NCBI RefSeq assembly: GCF_040932035.1
Contig: NZ_JBFRBB010000003.1
Coordinates: forward strand, 434,001 to 498,000
Reading direction: 5' to 3'
Source: Hoeflea_A sp040932035
GTDB taxonomy: Bacteria; Pseudomonadota; Alphaproteobacteria; Rhizobiales; Rhizobiaceae
Length of the DNA: 64,000 nucleotides
Positions 8,257 to 16,200 of this stretch are shown here, in pieces. Position 1 is the first letter of the stretch. The number at the start of each line of letters is the position of its first letter. A model generated the notes under the pieces. That model was not told the origin of the DNA, searched no databases, and saw only the letters and a list, made by a program, of their open reading frames with translations. A program made the position numbers and the translations under genes.

Positions 8257-8777
8257 ATTCCAAATCCTCCCGTTGCATTCTTGGAATTTTTTTACTTGCC
8301 CGGCTGTCGGCTGACCGTGGCAGGCACTGCGTCAGCCTTTCGAGAAGCAATCCGATTTGCTGCCTCTCAAACGCTGAACCACACAACAGATCGATCAACG
8401 CGCACTGACCTGGGCGGAAAACGGCATGTCCTTCATCCCTTTTCCGTCAATCGCTGTGCCTCACACGGACCAGCTGTTGAGTTTTTTCCAATACGCCTTT
8501 GGAATTTTATTGCGATGGCGCTTGCGTCTGCGGCAAGCTCTTTTGCCGAATACTGCTGGAGTTCCGCGGGACCGGCAATTGAAAATATCTGCTCTGTTTT
8601 TGAGAAAATCTCAATTCGCGGGATGTGGCTGGTGAGGTGATATGCCCTGACGGCCGCTAAAGACGAAATGTTCGAACCGATGCCCTTGCCAATTCGAAAA
8701 GGATCTCAGCCGCTGAATCCGCTTTCGCTTTATGCTGGATGCAAACGGCGGTCCGAACCGGTTCCACCAGAAGCGCT
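8257..8777. other. Intergenic region upstream of the EhuB-like operon
   Basis: 521 bases without a convincing gene; short open frames here lack family features and ribosome sites. It contains the promoter side of the binding-protein operon, the regulatory box and palindrome at 8575-8614, and at the right end the 3' flank of the RraA-like gene with a short GAACCGGTTC palindrome near 8756. Confidence 0.6.
8575..8614. promoter_or_regulatory. Putative LysR box shared with the sox promoter
   Basis: GCAATTGAAAATATCTG at 8575-8591 and the palindrome TTGAGAAAATCTCAA at 8600-8614. The first differs by one base from the box at 2125-2141, the second nearly repeats the palindrome at 2074-2091. It lies about 320 bases upstream of the binding-protein start. 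Suggests common control of sox and transporter genes. Confidence 0.5.
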
Positions 8778-9473
8778 CTAGGTGCGGGCTTTTTCAAAGC
8801 GTGCCCAGGCATCTTCGAACGCCGTAAAGTCGAAGCCATCTGCTTTCGCGGCATCCAGAACGATTTTTTCCGTTTCGAGCAGTTTTACAATGGCAGCTTC
8901 AAGCGATGGGATGACGCTTTGTGGAATCCTGACCGCTCCATGTCGGTCCGCGTGGATCAGATCGCCGTCGCTGATCTCAAGCCCGAATACCACGACCGGT
9001 GTTCCGATTTCTTTCACATGAACGAAGGCGTGGCTCGGCCCGACTGAGCCGGCCACCACCGGAAAGCCGTCCGGCAGGTCGCCGAGATCGCGCATGACGC
9101 CGTTTGTCAGGGCTCCCTTGAGGCCGAGACCCTTGTGCACGGTCGTGTTGATTTCACCCCAATAGGCACCGACGCAATCGGGATAATCCACATCCTCAAT
9201 CACCACAATGGACGGATCCGGGCCTTCTGCCATGTGGCGGTAATAGGCCATGCGCCGCTCCTTGATGACTTCGGCAGGTTCATCCGGCGGACGCAGCGCC
9301 GCGATTTTAGCCGTGCGGGCATATCCTACAATTGGCGGCTCCTGCGGCGCCGAGCACAGCATCGTGCCGCGTGTGAAACCGCTGAAGCCGCGTTTGCCTT
9401 CCGCGACCTCGATGGCGTTGCATACTGTTGGCGTATCGACGCTTCGCAGGCATTTGAGCAGGGACGGGGTCAT
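8778..9473 (-). CDS. RraA/HMG-aldolase-like family protein
   Basis: 231 residues. Family motifs are DTPTVCNAIE at the start, YWGEINTTVHKGLGLKGALTNGVMRD in the middle (the G-x3-D region that binds Mg2+ and the 2-oxo acid in HMG/CHA aldolases) and the FGLEISDGDLIHADRHGAV segment. Members include 4-hydroxy-4-methyl-2-oxoglutarate aldolase, oxaloacetate decarboxylase and the RNase E regulator RraA; in catabolic operons the aldolase/decarboxylase role is usual. The usual Arg of G-x2-R-D is seen in VMRD. ATGA overlap with the upstream hydrolase gene; last gene of the long operon. Confidence 0.8.
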   Translation of the reverse strand: MTPSLLKCLRSVDTPTVCNAIEVAEGKRGFSGFTRGTMLCSAPQEPPIVGYARTAKIAALRPPDEPAEVIKERRMAYYRHMAEGPDPSIVVIEDVDYPDCVGAYWGEINTTVHKGLGLKGALTNGVMRDLGDLPDGFPVVAGSVGPSHAFVHVKEIGTPVVVFGLEISDGDLIHADRHGAVRIPQSVIPSLEAAIVKLLETEKIVLDAAKADGFDFTAFEDAWARFEKART

Positions 9474-10165
9474 GAAGCCTCCAGCCAGCGGGCAAGTGCC
9501 GCCGTTGTGTCAGTCGGGTTTTCCAGTGTGGGCATGTGCCCGGCATTTTCGATAACAGTCAATGTGCTGTTGGACAGCAGCGCGTGCATCAATTCGTGCC
9601 GTTCGATTGGGCAGAGTGCGTCATCGCGGCCGCACAGGACAAGCGAGGGACCCTTAAAGGCGCGAAGGGTCTCGGTCTGGTCCGGCCGGTCACGCAGGGC
9701 CAGCGACTGGTTCTCAAACACGTTCGGACCAAGACCCATCGCCATGTCCATGCACAGATCGAGGATAGTCTGCCGGTTTGGGCCGTCGGTCAGATAATTC
9801 GGCTTCATCTCGTCGCGCATGACTCGCCGCAGGTTACCGGCCTTGACATCGTTGATCTGCGGACCACGGTTTGCCTGTCTTTCCGGGGCTTCCGAAAGGG
9901 GGTTGGTGTCAAGCAGCGCCAGCCTTTCCACGCGCTGCGGAGCCTGTCGCAACACTTCCATGGCAACGATCCCGCCAAGCGACAGTCCGGCAAGGGCGAA
10001 GATCGGAGGAGCATAGGACAGGATTTCCCTTGCCATTGCCTCCATTGTGTCATGCGCATTCAATGGCACCGTTACGATCGGATGGTGCGCAGACAAAGCA
10101 TCGACCTGCGGGCCGAAGAGGCGCGCATCACACATCATTCCCGGCAAAAGAAGCAGGGGCGTCAC
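9470..10165 (-). CDS. Alpha/beta hydrolase
   Basis: About 231 residues from a GTG at 10165 that overlaps the preceding stop as GTGA, which decides the start. The oxyanion region LLLLPGMMCDARLF, nucleophile elbow GLSLGG (Ser), acid Asp in CGRDDALCP and catalytic His in ENAGHMPTLE give a complete triad. Small esterase/lyase-type enzyme, cytoplasmic (no signal). Coupled by 4-base overlaps to both neighbours, so it should act on a product of the same pathway. Substrate not recognisable. Confidence 0.85.
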   Translation of the reverse strand: MTPLLLLPGMMCDARLFGPQVDALSAHHPIVTVPLNAHDTMEAMAREILSYAPPIFALAGLSLGGIVAMEVLRQAPQRVERLALLDTNPLSEAPERQANRGPQINDVKAGNLRRVMRDEMKPNYLTDGPNRQTILDLCMDMAMGLGPNVFENQSLALRDRPDQTETLRAFKGPSLVLCGRDDALCPIERHELMHALLSNSTLTVIENAGHMPTLENPTDTTAALARWLEAS

Positions 10166-11289
10166 GCTGGTCCTCCAGCAAGGCGGGCGCCATCGGCAAG
10201 TGTCGCAAGTTTCGCATAGGCAATGTCCGGGTCGACGGCACCGAAACCTGCGAATGTGCCAAAGCCGCAATCGCTGCCGGCAATCACGCGGTCCTCGCCG
10301 ACGATGCCGGTAAATCTGCGGATGCGCTCAGCTACGAGTTCCGGGTGTTCGACAAAATTCGTCGTCGTGTCCACGACGCCCGGAACCAGGATCTTGTCAT
10401 CCGGTATCTCCGCCTTGCGGTCGCGGAAAACCGTCCACTCATGTGCATGGCGGGGGTTGGAGGTTTCGAACAGGACGTAGCGCGATCTGGTCGACATCAG
10501 GGTGGAAAACACCTTGTCCATGGCTATGTCGCAGCAATGGGGGCCTTCATAATTGCCCCAGCAGATGTGAACGCGAACCTTATCCTGCGGCACGTTCTGC
10601 AGGGCATGGTTAAGCGCTTCTACGTGGCTGTCGGCGATCTTGACGAATTCGTCGTCGGTCAGATCGGTAAAGAGCATGTGGCGTGACAGGGCAAGATCAG
10701 GGCAGTCGAGCTGCAGGTCGAGGCCGGCCGCGACAATCGTTTCATACTCCTCCCTCATCGCGTCGGCGAGCGCCGCCAGATAGGCGTCCCGCGACGGATA
10801 AAAATCGTTTTGCAGGAACAGCGAAATGACACCCGGTGAAGCTGCGTTCATGAAGCCGCGCTTGGCGCCGTGCTCGGCCATGGCGGCCTTGAGATTGTCG
10901 ATATCCTTCTGCAGTTCGCCCTGACCTTTGGAGCGCACTTCGCCGGTGCACATGGGCCGGGCATACTGCGGGGTGCCGCCGTCATCGGCCAGGCGCTGCA
11001 GAAAGCCCGGAAACATTTTCAGGTCCGCCGGCGCATTGCGCGGGCTGTCGCCGGAAAACCCGGTGTAGCGGTCCTTTACATAGGTCGCGTAGGAGATTTT
11101 CGACGTTTCTCCATCGCTGACGATATCAATGCCGGCTTCAACCTGTTTTCTGACCGTTTCCGACGCTGCAGCCTTCATGCAGGCGTCAAATGAAGCCTGG
11201 TCGAAGGGCTCGCCGCGCTCGCGTGCAAATATGAAATCCACCACGTCCTGGGTGCGCGGCAACGAGCCGACATGTGTTGTTAAAACCAT
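10162..11289 (-). CDS. Cobalamin-independent methionine synthase C-terminal-like zinc transferase
   Basis: About 375 residues, the size of the MetE C-terminal barrel alone and of epoxyalkane:coenzyme M transferase. The start VLTTHVGSLPR and EAGIDIVSDGE are typical. The zinc-thiolate ligands are visible as HIC (VRVHICWGNYEG) and a distal Cys (AGSDCGFG). This family moves alkyl groups to thiols, so the acceptor could be homocysteine, coenzyme M or another thiol. No MetE N-terminal domain is present. GGTGAGGAG precedes the ATG at 11289, nine codons inside the open frame, and decides the start. Sits between a bicupin and a hydrolase gene in the SnoaL operon. Confidence 0.8.
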   Translation of the reverse strand: MVLTTHVGSLPRTQDVVDFIFARERGEPFDQASFDACMKAAASETVRKQVEAGIDIVSDGETSKISYATYVKDRYTGFSGDSPRNAPADLKMFPGFLQRLADDGGTPQYARPMCTGEVRSKGQGELQKDIDNLKAAMAEHGAKRGFMNAASPGVISLFLQNDFYPSRDAYLAALADAMREEYETIVAAGLDLQLDCPDLALSRHMLFTDLTDDEFVKIADSHVEALNHALQNVPQDKVRVHICWGNYEGPHCCDIAMDKVFSTLMSTRSRYVLFETSNPRHAHEWTVFRDRKAEIPDDKILVPGVVDTTTNFVEHPELVAERIRRFTGIVGEDRVIAGSDCGFGTFAGFGAVDPDIAYAKLATLADGARLAGGPA

Positions 11290-11355
11290 GATATTCTCCT
11301 CACCGCCGGTCGGCACCTAATCCGGGCCTTTCGGCAGATAGTATTGTTGTTTGTT

Positions 11356-12321
11356 TCAGCCCGCCCACGTCGCACCGGCAGGGTCATCTGTTGCCGTGAT
11401 GCGGTAGAGACTGGCTTCGCCTGTCATCGAGGGCGCTATTGCATGGCGTTCGCCCGGTTTGATCAGGCAGGTGTCGCCCGGGTTCAAAACCGTTTCGCCG
11501 CCCTCCCAGCGCAGTTTCCAGTTGCCGCGCACCGGCATCAGCACTTCAGGCTTACCGGTTTCATACATCTCATCGGCAATTGAACCTCGGGTCAGAAAAT
11601 CGATTTCAAACCCGGGTTTGTCTTTTAAAAGAGCATTTTCTCCGATCACCCTTGCCGGCTTGCCTGCCGCCAGTGCCATCAGGTCCCAATAGCGCGCGAC
11701 ATAGTCGCGGATGACCCCTTCAACAGGAACTTCCGGGTAGTTCTTCAGCTCTTCATCGGTCAGCAGTGGCATTGGTCCGACATCGTCGGGAAGGCTCTCG
11801 CCCTTCTTGGTATCGTAAAGCCTCCCGGTCTCTGCAAGAACGAGACCGTGGTCCCTGGCATCCTCGATCACCTGCGGCGCCCAGGTGACGCCGCCGCCGG
11901 CGTCATCGCCGCCGAGAACGGCCATGATCATGCCGTAGTCGGTTCCGACATTCTCAAAACCTCGGAATATTCCGGTTGGTATATTGAAGATGTCGCCTTC
12001 CTCTGCAATGAACTCGCCGGCTGTGCCCCAGCGGCCCCAAAAAAACCGCCAACGGCCTTTCAGGACAAAAAACACTTCTGCGGTCGTGTGGCTGTGCAGG
12101 GAGTTGCGGCATTTCGGCGGTTGTCCGGCTGCACCGATATTGAAACCGATCGCGTCGGAAATATGCACATGCTGGTCCGGGCTTTCGGAAACACCGCCGC
12201 CGATAATGGTGAAATTCTCTTTCTGGTCGCTCCCCGGCGTGTGTGCATCGATAAATGCGGTTCTACAGGGCTTCAGGTCGCCATATCGAACAATGCGGGA
12301 TTCCAATTCCTGCGGTGTCAT
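11356..12321 (-). CDS. Bicupin protein
   Basis: 321 residues with two cupin domains. The first (residues about 60-140) carries NSLHSHTTAEVFFVLKG with two His as metal ligands and EGDIFNIPTG; the second (about 230-305) has PEVLMPVRGNWKLRW and GDTCLIKPGERHAI. The second domain keeps the late His but lacks the early HxH, so it may be metal-free. Such bicupins include gentisate-type dioxygenases and sugar-acid isomerases; function is not assigned. The operon position suggests a step in carbon-source breakdown. 66 bases from each neighbour. Confidence 0.7.
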   Translation of the reverse strand: MTPQELESRIVRYGDLKPCRTAFIDAHTPGSDQKENFTIIGGGVSESPDQHVHISDAIGFNIGAAGQPPKCRNSLHSHTTAEVFFVLKGRWRFFWGRWGTAGEFIAEEGDIFNIPTGIFRGFENVGTDYGMIMAVLGGDDAGGGVTWAPQVIEDARDHGLVLAETGRLYDTKKGESLPDDVGPMPLLTDEELKNYPEVPVEGVIRDYVARYWDLMALAAGKPARVIGENALLKDKPGFEIDFLTRGSIADEMYETGKPEVLMPVRGNWKLRWEGGETVLNPGDTCLIKPGERHAIAPSMTGEASLYRITATDDPAGATWAG

Positions 12322-12387
12322 TTGCCTTCTCTCTCTGCCGGGTCAAAGACCCATCGGGGTTTCGTGTTTTTAAGTTCAGAAATCGGT

Positions 12388-13356
12388 TCAGCCGGTCTGC
12401 ATAAGGATCTGCTTCCAGATGGCGACTTCGTCGTAGAGCGTGAATTCGCGGCGCAATCCCCAGGGACCGAATTCGGCATGGCTCATGCCCATGACGTAGA
12501 CATCGGCGCCTGTCGGGCGGCCAAAGGCACCCCAGCCGTCATGCTTGCCCCGCAGCGACCAGCGCAGCGCGGCGCGCGGTGGCATCATTTCGTCTTCACG
12601 GCCGATCTGGTGATCGATGGTGAACTCCGCTGAAGGAAATGCCGAACGCACCCCGATCCAGAAGCGGTCGACATCCGACCAGCTTCGGGCGCTTGTGAGA
12701 CCGGGATATTCGCCCTGAACCGCGCGGTCGTATTTCTGTTTTATGACTGCGAGATCGGCATTCATGATGCGCGTCAGATAATCGGCGTATTCCGCACCCC
12801 AAGGATTGTCGTTGCCGCGGCCGCCATAGGGGCCATCGACATAGGTTGCCGGTGTCAGGGGAGGGTGGCATTTTTCCGGTCCGCCTTCGTCAGCAATATT
12901 TTTCTCAGCGGCCTCGCGCGCATCCATGCCGAGTTGTTTTGCTATGCCGCCATAGTCCCGCACAAGCCATTCGTCGGTGATCGTGTTGTTGATGGCGTAG
13001 CAGTCCGCAATAGCGCGGAAGTGAACCTTCCTGCCGGTTCCGGGGCCGAACATGCTTTCGCCGAGATGGGTGCCGGTGCAATAAAGGCGGTGCGAACTCA
13101 GCATGCCGTCATCTTCATTGCCCGACCAGATCACATCCTCGCCGAGGAGTTCGCGGTCGGGAAACTCGACCAGTGTTGCCATGGTTTTGGCGATGACGCC
13201 GGCATTGCCGCGATAGGCACCCATCGGCATGCGCAGATAGATGTCTTCGCCGTAATATTCGTGCAGCGTTGCAATACCGCGGTCTTCCCAGATTTCCCTG
13301 GTTATTCCGAGAATGTAATCGGGAAAATCCTTGAATTTCGGATCAAAACCCTTCAT
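12388..13356 (-). CDS. SnoaL/NTF2-like two-domain protein (divergent member)
   Basis: About 322 residues; ATG 13356 overlaps the LacI stop as ATGA. It contains two SnoaL-like alpha+beta barrels (residues about 10-130 and 180-310), with motifs such as YYGEDIYLRMPMGAYRG and RAALRWSLRGKHDGWGAFG. It lacks the sequence E-N-W-V-x-V-D near the C-terminus that the other four local members share, and instead ends REFTLYDEVAIWKQI. SnoaL-like proteins are polyketide cyclases, isomerases or small-molecule hydrolases. Likely enzyme of the same pathway as its paralogs; no reaction can be named. Confidence 0.7.
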   Translation of the reverse strand: MKGFDPKFKDFPDYILGITREIWEDRGIATLHEYYGEDIYLRMPMGAYRGNAGVIAKTMATLVEFPDRELLGEDVIWSGNEDDGMLSSHRLYCTGTHLGESMFGPGTGRKVHFRAIADCYAINNTITDEWLVRDYGGIAKQLGMDAREAAEKNIADEGGPEKCHPPLTPATYVDGPYGGRGNDNPWGAEYADYLTRIMNADLAVIKQKYDRAVQGEYPGLTSARSWSDVDRFWIGVRSAFPSAEFTIDHQIGREDEMMPPRAALRWSLRGKHDGWGAFGRPTGADVYVMGMSHAEFGPWGLRREFTLYDEVAIWKQILMQTG

Positions 13357-14381
13357 CCGTCCCATCCTTCCGGCAATCGGGCAGAGCCGCGCACAATGAG
13401 CGGGCCGTCAATCGCCACGCGTTTTGTCTCTGCCTCCTGTGGGTTCTCAATATGGGCGCGCAGCGCTTCGACGGTCTCTTCGACCATCAGATTCGCGCGC
13501 TGACGAATGGTCGTCAGATTGTAGGCAAGCCAGCTTGCTGGCGGCACATCGTCATAACCGACCACGGAAACATCGCCGGGAATGTCGAGACCCAGTTCGA
13601 ACCGGATCACATCCATCACCGCGATGGCCATGTGATCATTGGCGACAAATACCGCGTCCGGCCGCTGATCTTCCGGCACGTCAAACATCCGGCGGGCGGC
13701 GTTGCGGGCCTGTTCTGTTTGAAAGTCGCCAACCTCCCTGGCCGCAAGCCTGCGGTCTGCTTCTTTCAGCGCGCTGAGAAAACCGGCTTCGCGGTCACGC
13801 TGCGTGGAGGCCCCCTCCCAGCCGGCGATGTAACCGATTTTCCGGTGCCCGCCGGCGAGCAGAAATTCGGCAACTTTGCGGCCGCCGGCATAATTGTCGG
13901 ATGTTACGGAGGTGATGCCGTCAATGTCCTGAGACCGGTTGAACAGAACCACGGGCACGCCTGCGGCATCACAGCGCGAGGCTATGTCTGACGACATGGC
14001 GACAGATGCAATCACGATCCCGTCCACCTGATAGTCGAGAATTTCGTCCATGACGGAATCGATGTTCTCGATGGTCTCGGCGGCCATGAAGACAAGCACG
14101 TGATAGCCGTGCTGCTGCAGCGCGTTGGACAGTTTTTCAATCGCCACCGGATAGAACTGGTTTTCCAGATAGGCGACGACCAGGCCTATTATCCGGCTTT
14201 TGCCTGATACCATGGCGCGTGCGAGGACATTCGGGCGGTAACCCAGTTCACTGGCCGCCTGTCGTACCTTGTCCGCGGTTTTCTTGCTGACCGAAGCGCC
14301 CGGCGTAAAGACCCGGCTGACCGCGGACTGGCTGACGCCGGCGCGCTCTGCAACAAGAAGAGAAGTAACTTTTTCTGCCAT
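13353..14381 (-). CDS. LacI-family transcriptional regulator
   Basis: 342 residues from ATG 14381, which overlaps the SDR stop by one base (TGATG). N-terminal HTH VTSLLVAERAGVSQSAVSRV with hinge helix NVLARAMVSG, then a sugar-binding-like effector core ending in the VVGYDDVPPASW segment. It is encoded inside the operon it probably controls. Two LacI-type palindromes are found far upstream in the divergent promoter at 23.5 kb. Effector unknown, probably an intermediate of the SnoaL/dehydrogenase pathway. Confidence 0.92.
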   Translation of the reverse strand: MAEKVTSLLVAERAGVSQSAVSRVFTPGASVSKKTADKVRQAASELGYRPNVLARAMVSGKSRIIGLVVAYLENQFYPVAIEKLSNALQQHGYHVLVFMAAETIENIDSVMDEILDYQVDGIVIASVAMSSDIASRCDAAGVPVVLFNRSQDIDGITSVTSDNYAGGRKVAEFLLAGGHRKIGYIAGWEGASTQRDREAGFLSALKEADRRLAAREVGDFQTEQARNAARRMFDVPEDQRPDAVFVANDHMAIAVMDVIRFELGLDIPGDVSVVGYDDVPPASWLAYNLTTIRQRANLMVEETVEALRAHIENPQEAETKRVAIDGPLIVRGSARLPEGWDG

Positions 14382-15148
14382 CAGTCCGCCGTCCAACCCC
14401 CGTCAATAATCAGTGATGTGCCTGTTATCAGAGAAGCGGCGTCGGAGGCCAGATAAACAACCGCCCCCATAATGTCCTCGACCTCTCCGACCCGGCCCAG
14501 CTTGATTTTTTCCTCGATCCAGGCAACGCGCTCCGGATTTTCGAATGTCGGTTGCGTCAGCGGCGTGCGGATGAATGTCGGGCAGACCGTATTGATGCGT
14601 ATGCGATCCGGACCCCATTCGATGGCCATGGATTTCACCATGCCCTCAAGGCCGTGTTTCGTGGCGCAGTACACGGCCCGGTCGATGCCGCCAACATGGC
14701 CCATCTGGCTCGAGATATGAATGATGGAGCCGCCGTTGCCCGATTTTTTCATCCCGCGCGCGGCAGCAGTGGAAAGAAAATAGGCGGCGCGCAGATTAAG
14801 GTTCATGACCGCATTATAATCTTCCGGCGTTGTTTCCAGCGCCGGGCTGTGGCGGGCAAGACCGGCGGCGTTCACCACCACGTCAATCGTTTCCTGCGCA
14901 TCGAAGACTGCATTCATGGCGTCGAGATCTGCCACGTCGAGCGCCTGTGCTTCGGCGGACCCGCCCTCCTTGATGATGGCGTCCACCGTCGCCAGCAGCT
15001 TTTCGGCGCCCCGGGCAACGCACACAACATGCGCCCCTGCTTGCGCCAGCGCTGCTGCACAGCCCTGGCCAATACCCGAGGATGCGCCGGTCACCAGCGC
15101 TCTCCTGCCATCGAGCCGAAGGGAAGGCGTTTGCGGTAAATCGGTCAT
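14381..15148 (-). CDS. Short-chain dehydrogenase/reductase (SDR)
   Basis: 255 residues with all classical SDR marks: TGASSGIGQG nucleotide-binding motif near residue 21, NAAG at about 93, catalytic Ser in HISSQMG, YCATK (Tyr-x3-Lys), and the C-terminal GTSLIIDGGW. NAD(P)-dependent oxidation or reduction of a hydroxyl/keto group in the cytoplasm. Its start overlaps the preceding SnoaL gene as ATGA, so it probably acts in series with the HisD-like dehydrogenase. Confidence 0.92.
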   Translation of the reverse strand: MTDLPQTPSLRLDGRRALVTGASSGIGQGCAAALAQAGAHVVCVARGAEKLLATVDAIIKEGGSAEAQALDVADLDAMNAVFDAQETIDVVVNAAGLARHSPALETTPEDYNAVMNLNLRAAYFLSTAAARGMKKSGNGGSIIHISSQMGHVGGIDRAVYCATKHGLEGMVKSMAIEWGPDRIRINTVCPTFIRTPLTQPTFENPERVAWIEEKIKLGRVGEVEDIMGAVVYLASDAASLITGTSLIIDGGWTAD

Positions 15149-16200
15149 GTGCTCGCTCCGCCGGCAATCGCCATGCGCCCGGTATTGCCGGCCTTGTTGA
15201 ATTCGCGCAGGCGCTGAAAGACATCGACACCCAATTGACGGAAGACGTCAAGAAGATCGATCAATACCCAGTTTTCGCGAATCAATCCGTTTTCGAGGCG
15301 CCAGAAATCCAGGCTGCGCAATGTGACGGCTTGGCTGCCCGGTGCTATGCCCAGCCAGCCATCACCGGTGATGGTCTGTTTCATGTTGGGCCATCCGGTC
15401 ACAGCAGCGTATTTGCCGTCACCAATAAAATGAGCGGCTATCCCCTCGGTTGCCTGGCCGCGGTCCGGCATTGCACGCAAAAACGGGATCTGGTGCAAGT
15501 TTCTGAAGCCGGTGATGCCGCGTGCCGTGCCGATGCCCGAGGGGCCATACCAGTTCATGCGCGGATGCCAGTAGCGGTCCATCTGCATCACCTCCGGGCC
15601 GCCCTGGGCCGGGTGCCGTTGCAGATGCTCGATCATGTCGACGATGTGCCGGCATGTGGCGGCGCTTGTTTCGTCATCGTAAGGGTCTGCCGTCAGCCCG
15701 TCCTGTGTCACGGGGCCGGGAACGTGCCATTCGCGACCGAGGCTCGGAGCCATCGGCCAGGCATTTGCCTGCATCATGACTTCCGGAATGTCCCAGATTG
15801 CCTGGCACTCGACGATCCTGTCGGCCTCGAAACGGTAAAACTCGTGGAACCGCATATGGACCTGGTGTCCGGTGGGAGGGATATCGAGCCATGGACCCGA
15901 AAATGTGCCGGTATAGTAGCCGCAGCATCCAACCCAGTCATAGGTATCGCCGTCCGTTCCGGCGATAACGATGTAATCCCGTCTTTCAAGATCCGGCCAT
16001 GCCTGCACGAGTGGCGCATAGGCAATTTCGAAATGGGCTTCCGATCCTATGCTGTCGCCGAACGGGTGGCTGAGACGATAGCATGCGTCCGGCGCGGAAA
16101 CTGCGGCCAGTTCGGTGCAAACACGGCTTGTATCAAAATCATACATCGCGCGCCGCAAAGGTGCGATGAGGGATTTCAGTCGTGTATAGCGGTCTGTCAT
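15145..16200 (-). CDS. SnoaL/NTF2-like two-domain protein
   Basis: 351 residues with two SnoaL-like domains. Domain 1 contains SHPFGDS and FHEFYRFEADRIVECQ; domain 2 contains WYGPSGIGTARGITGF and DFWRLENGLIRENWVLIDLL, then LGVDVFQRL. The same HPF, E-F-H and E-N-W-V/I motifs recur in the genes at 18063 and 23613, marking a local paralog family. Overlaps both neighbours by 4 bases. Function not recognised beyond fold; the polar residues lining repeated motifs argue for an enzyme rather than a structural protein. Confidence 0.78.
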   Translation of the reverse strand: MTDRYTRLKSLIAPLRRAMYDFDTSRVCTELAAVSAPDACYRLSHPFGDSIGSEAHFEIAYAPLVQAWPDLERRDYIVIAGTDGDTYDWVGCCGYYTGTFSGPWLDIPPTGHQVHMRFHEFYRFEADRIVECQAIWDIPEVMMQANAWPMAPSLGREWHVPGPVTQDGLTADPYDDETSAATCRHIVDMIEHLQRHPAQGGPEVMQMDRYWHPRMNWYGPSGIGTARGITGFRNLHQIPFLRAMPDRGQATEGIAAHFIGDGKYAAVTGWPNMKQTITGDGWLGIAPGSQAVTLRSLDFWRLENGLIRENWVLIDLLDVFRQLGVDVFQRLREFNKAGNTGRMAIAGGAST

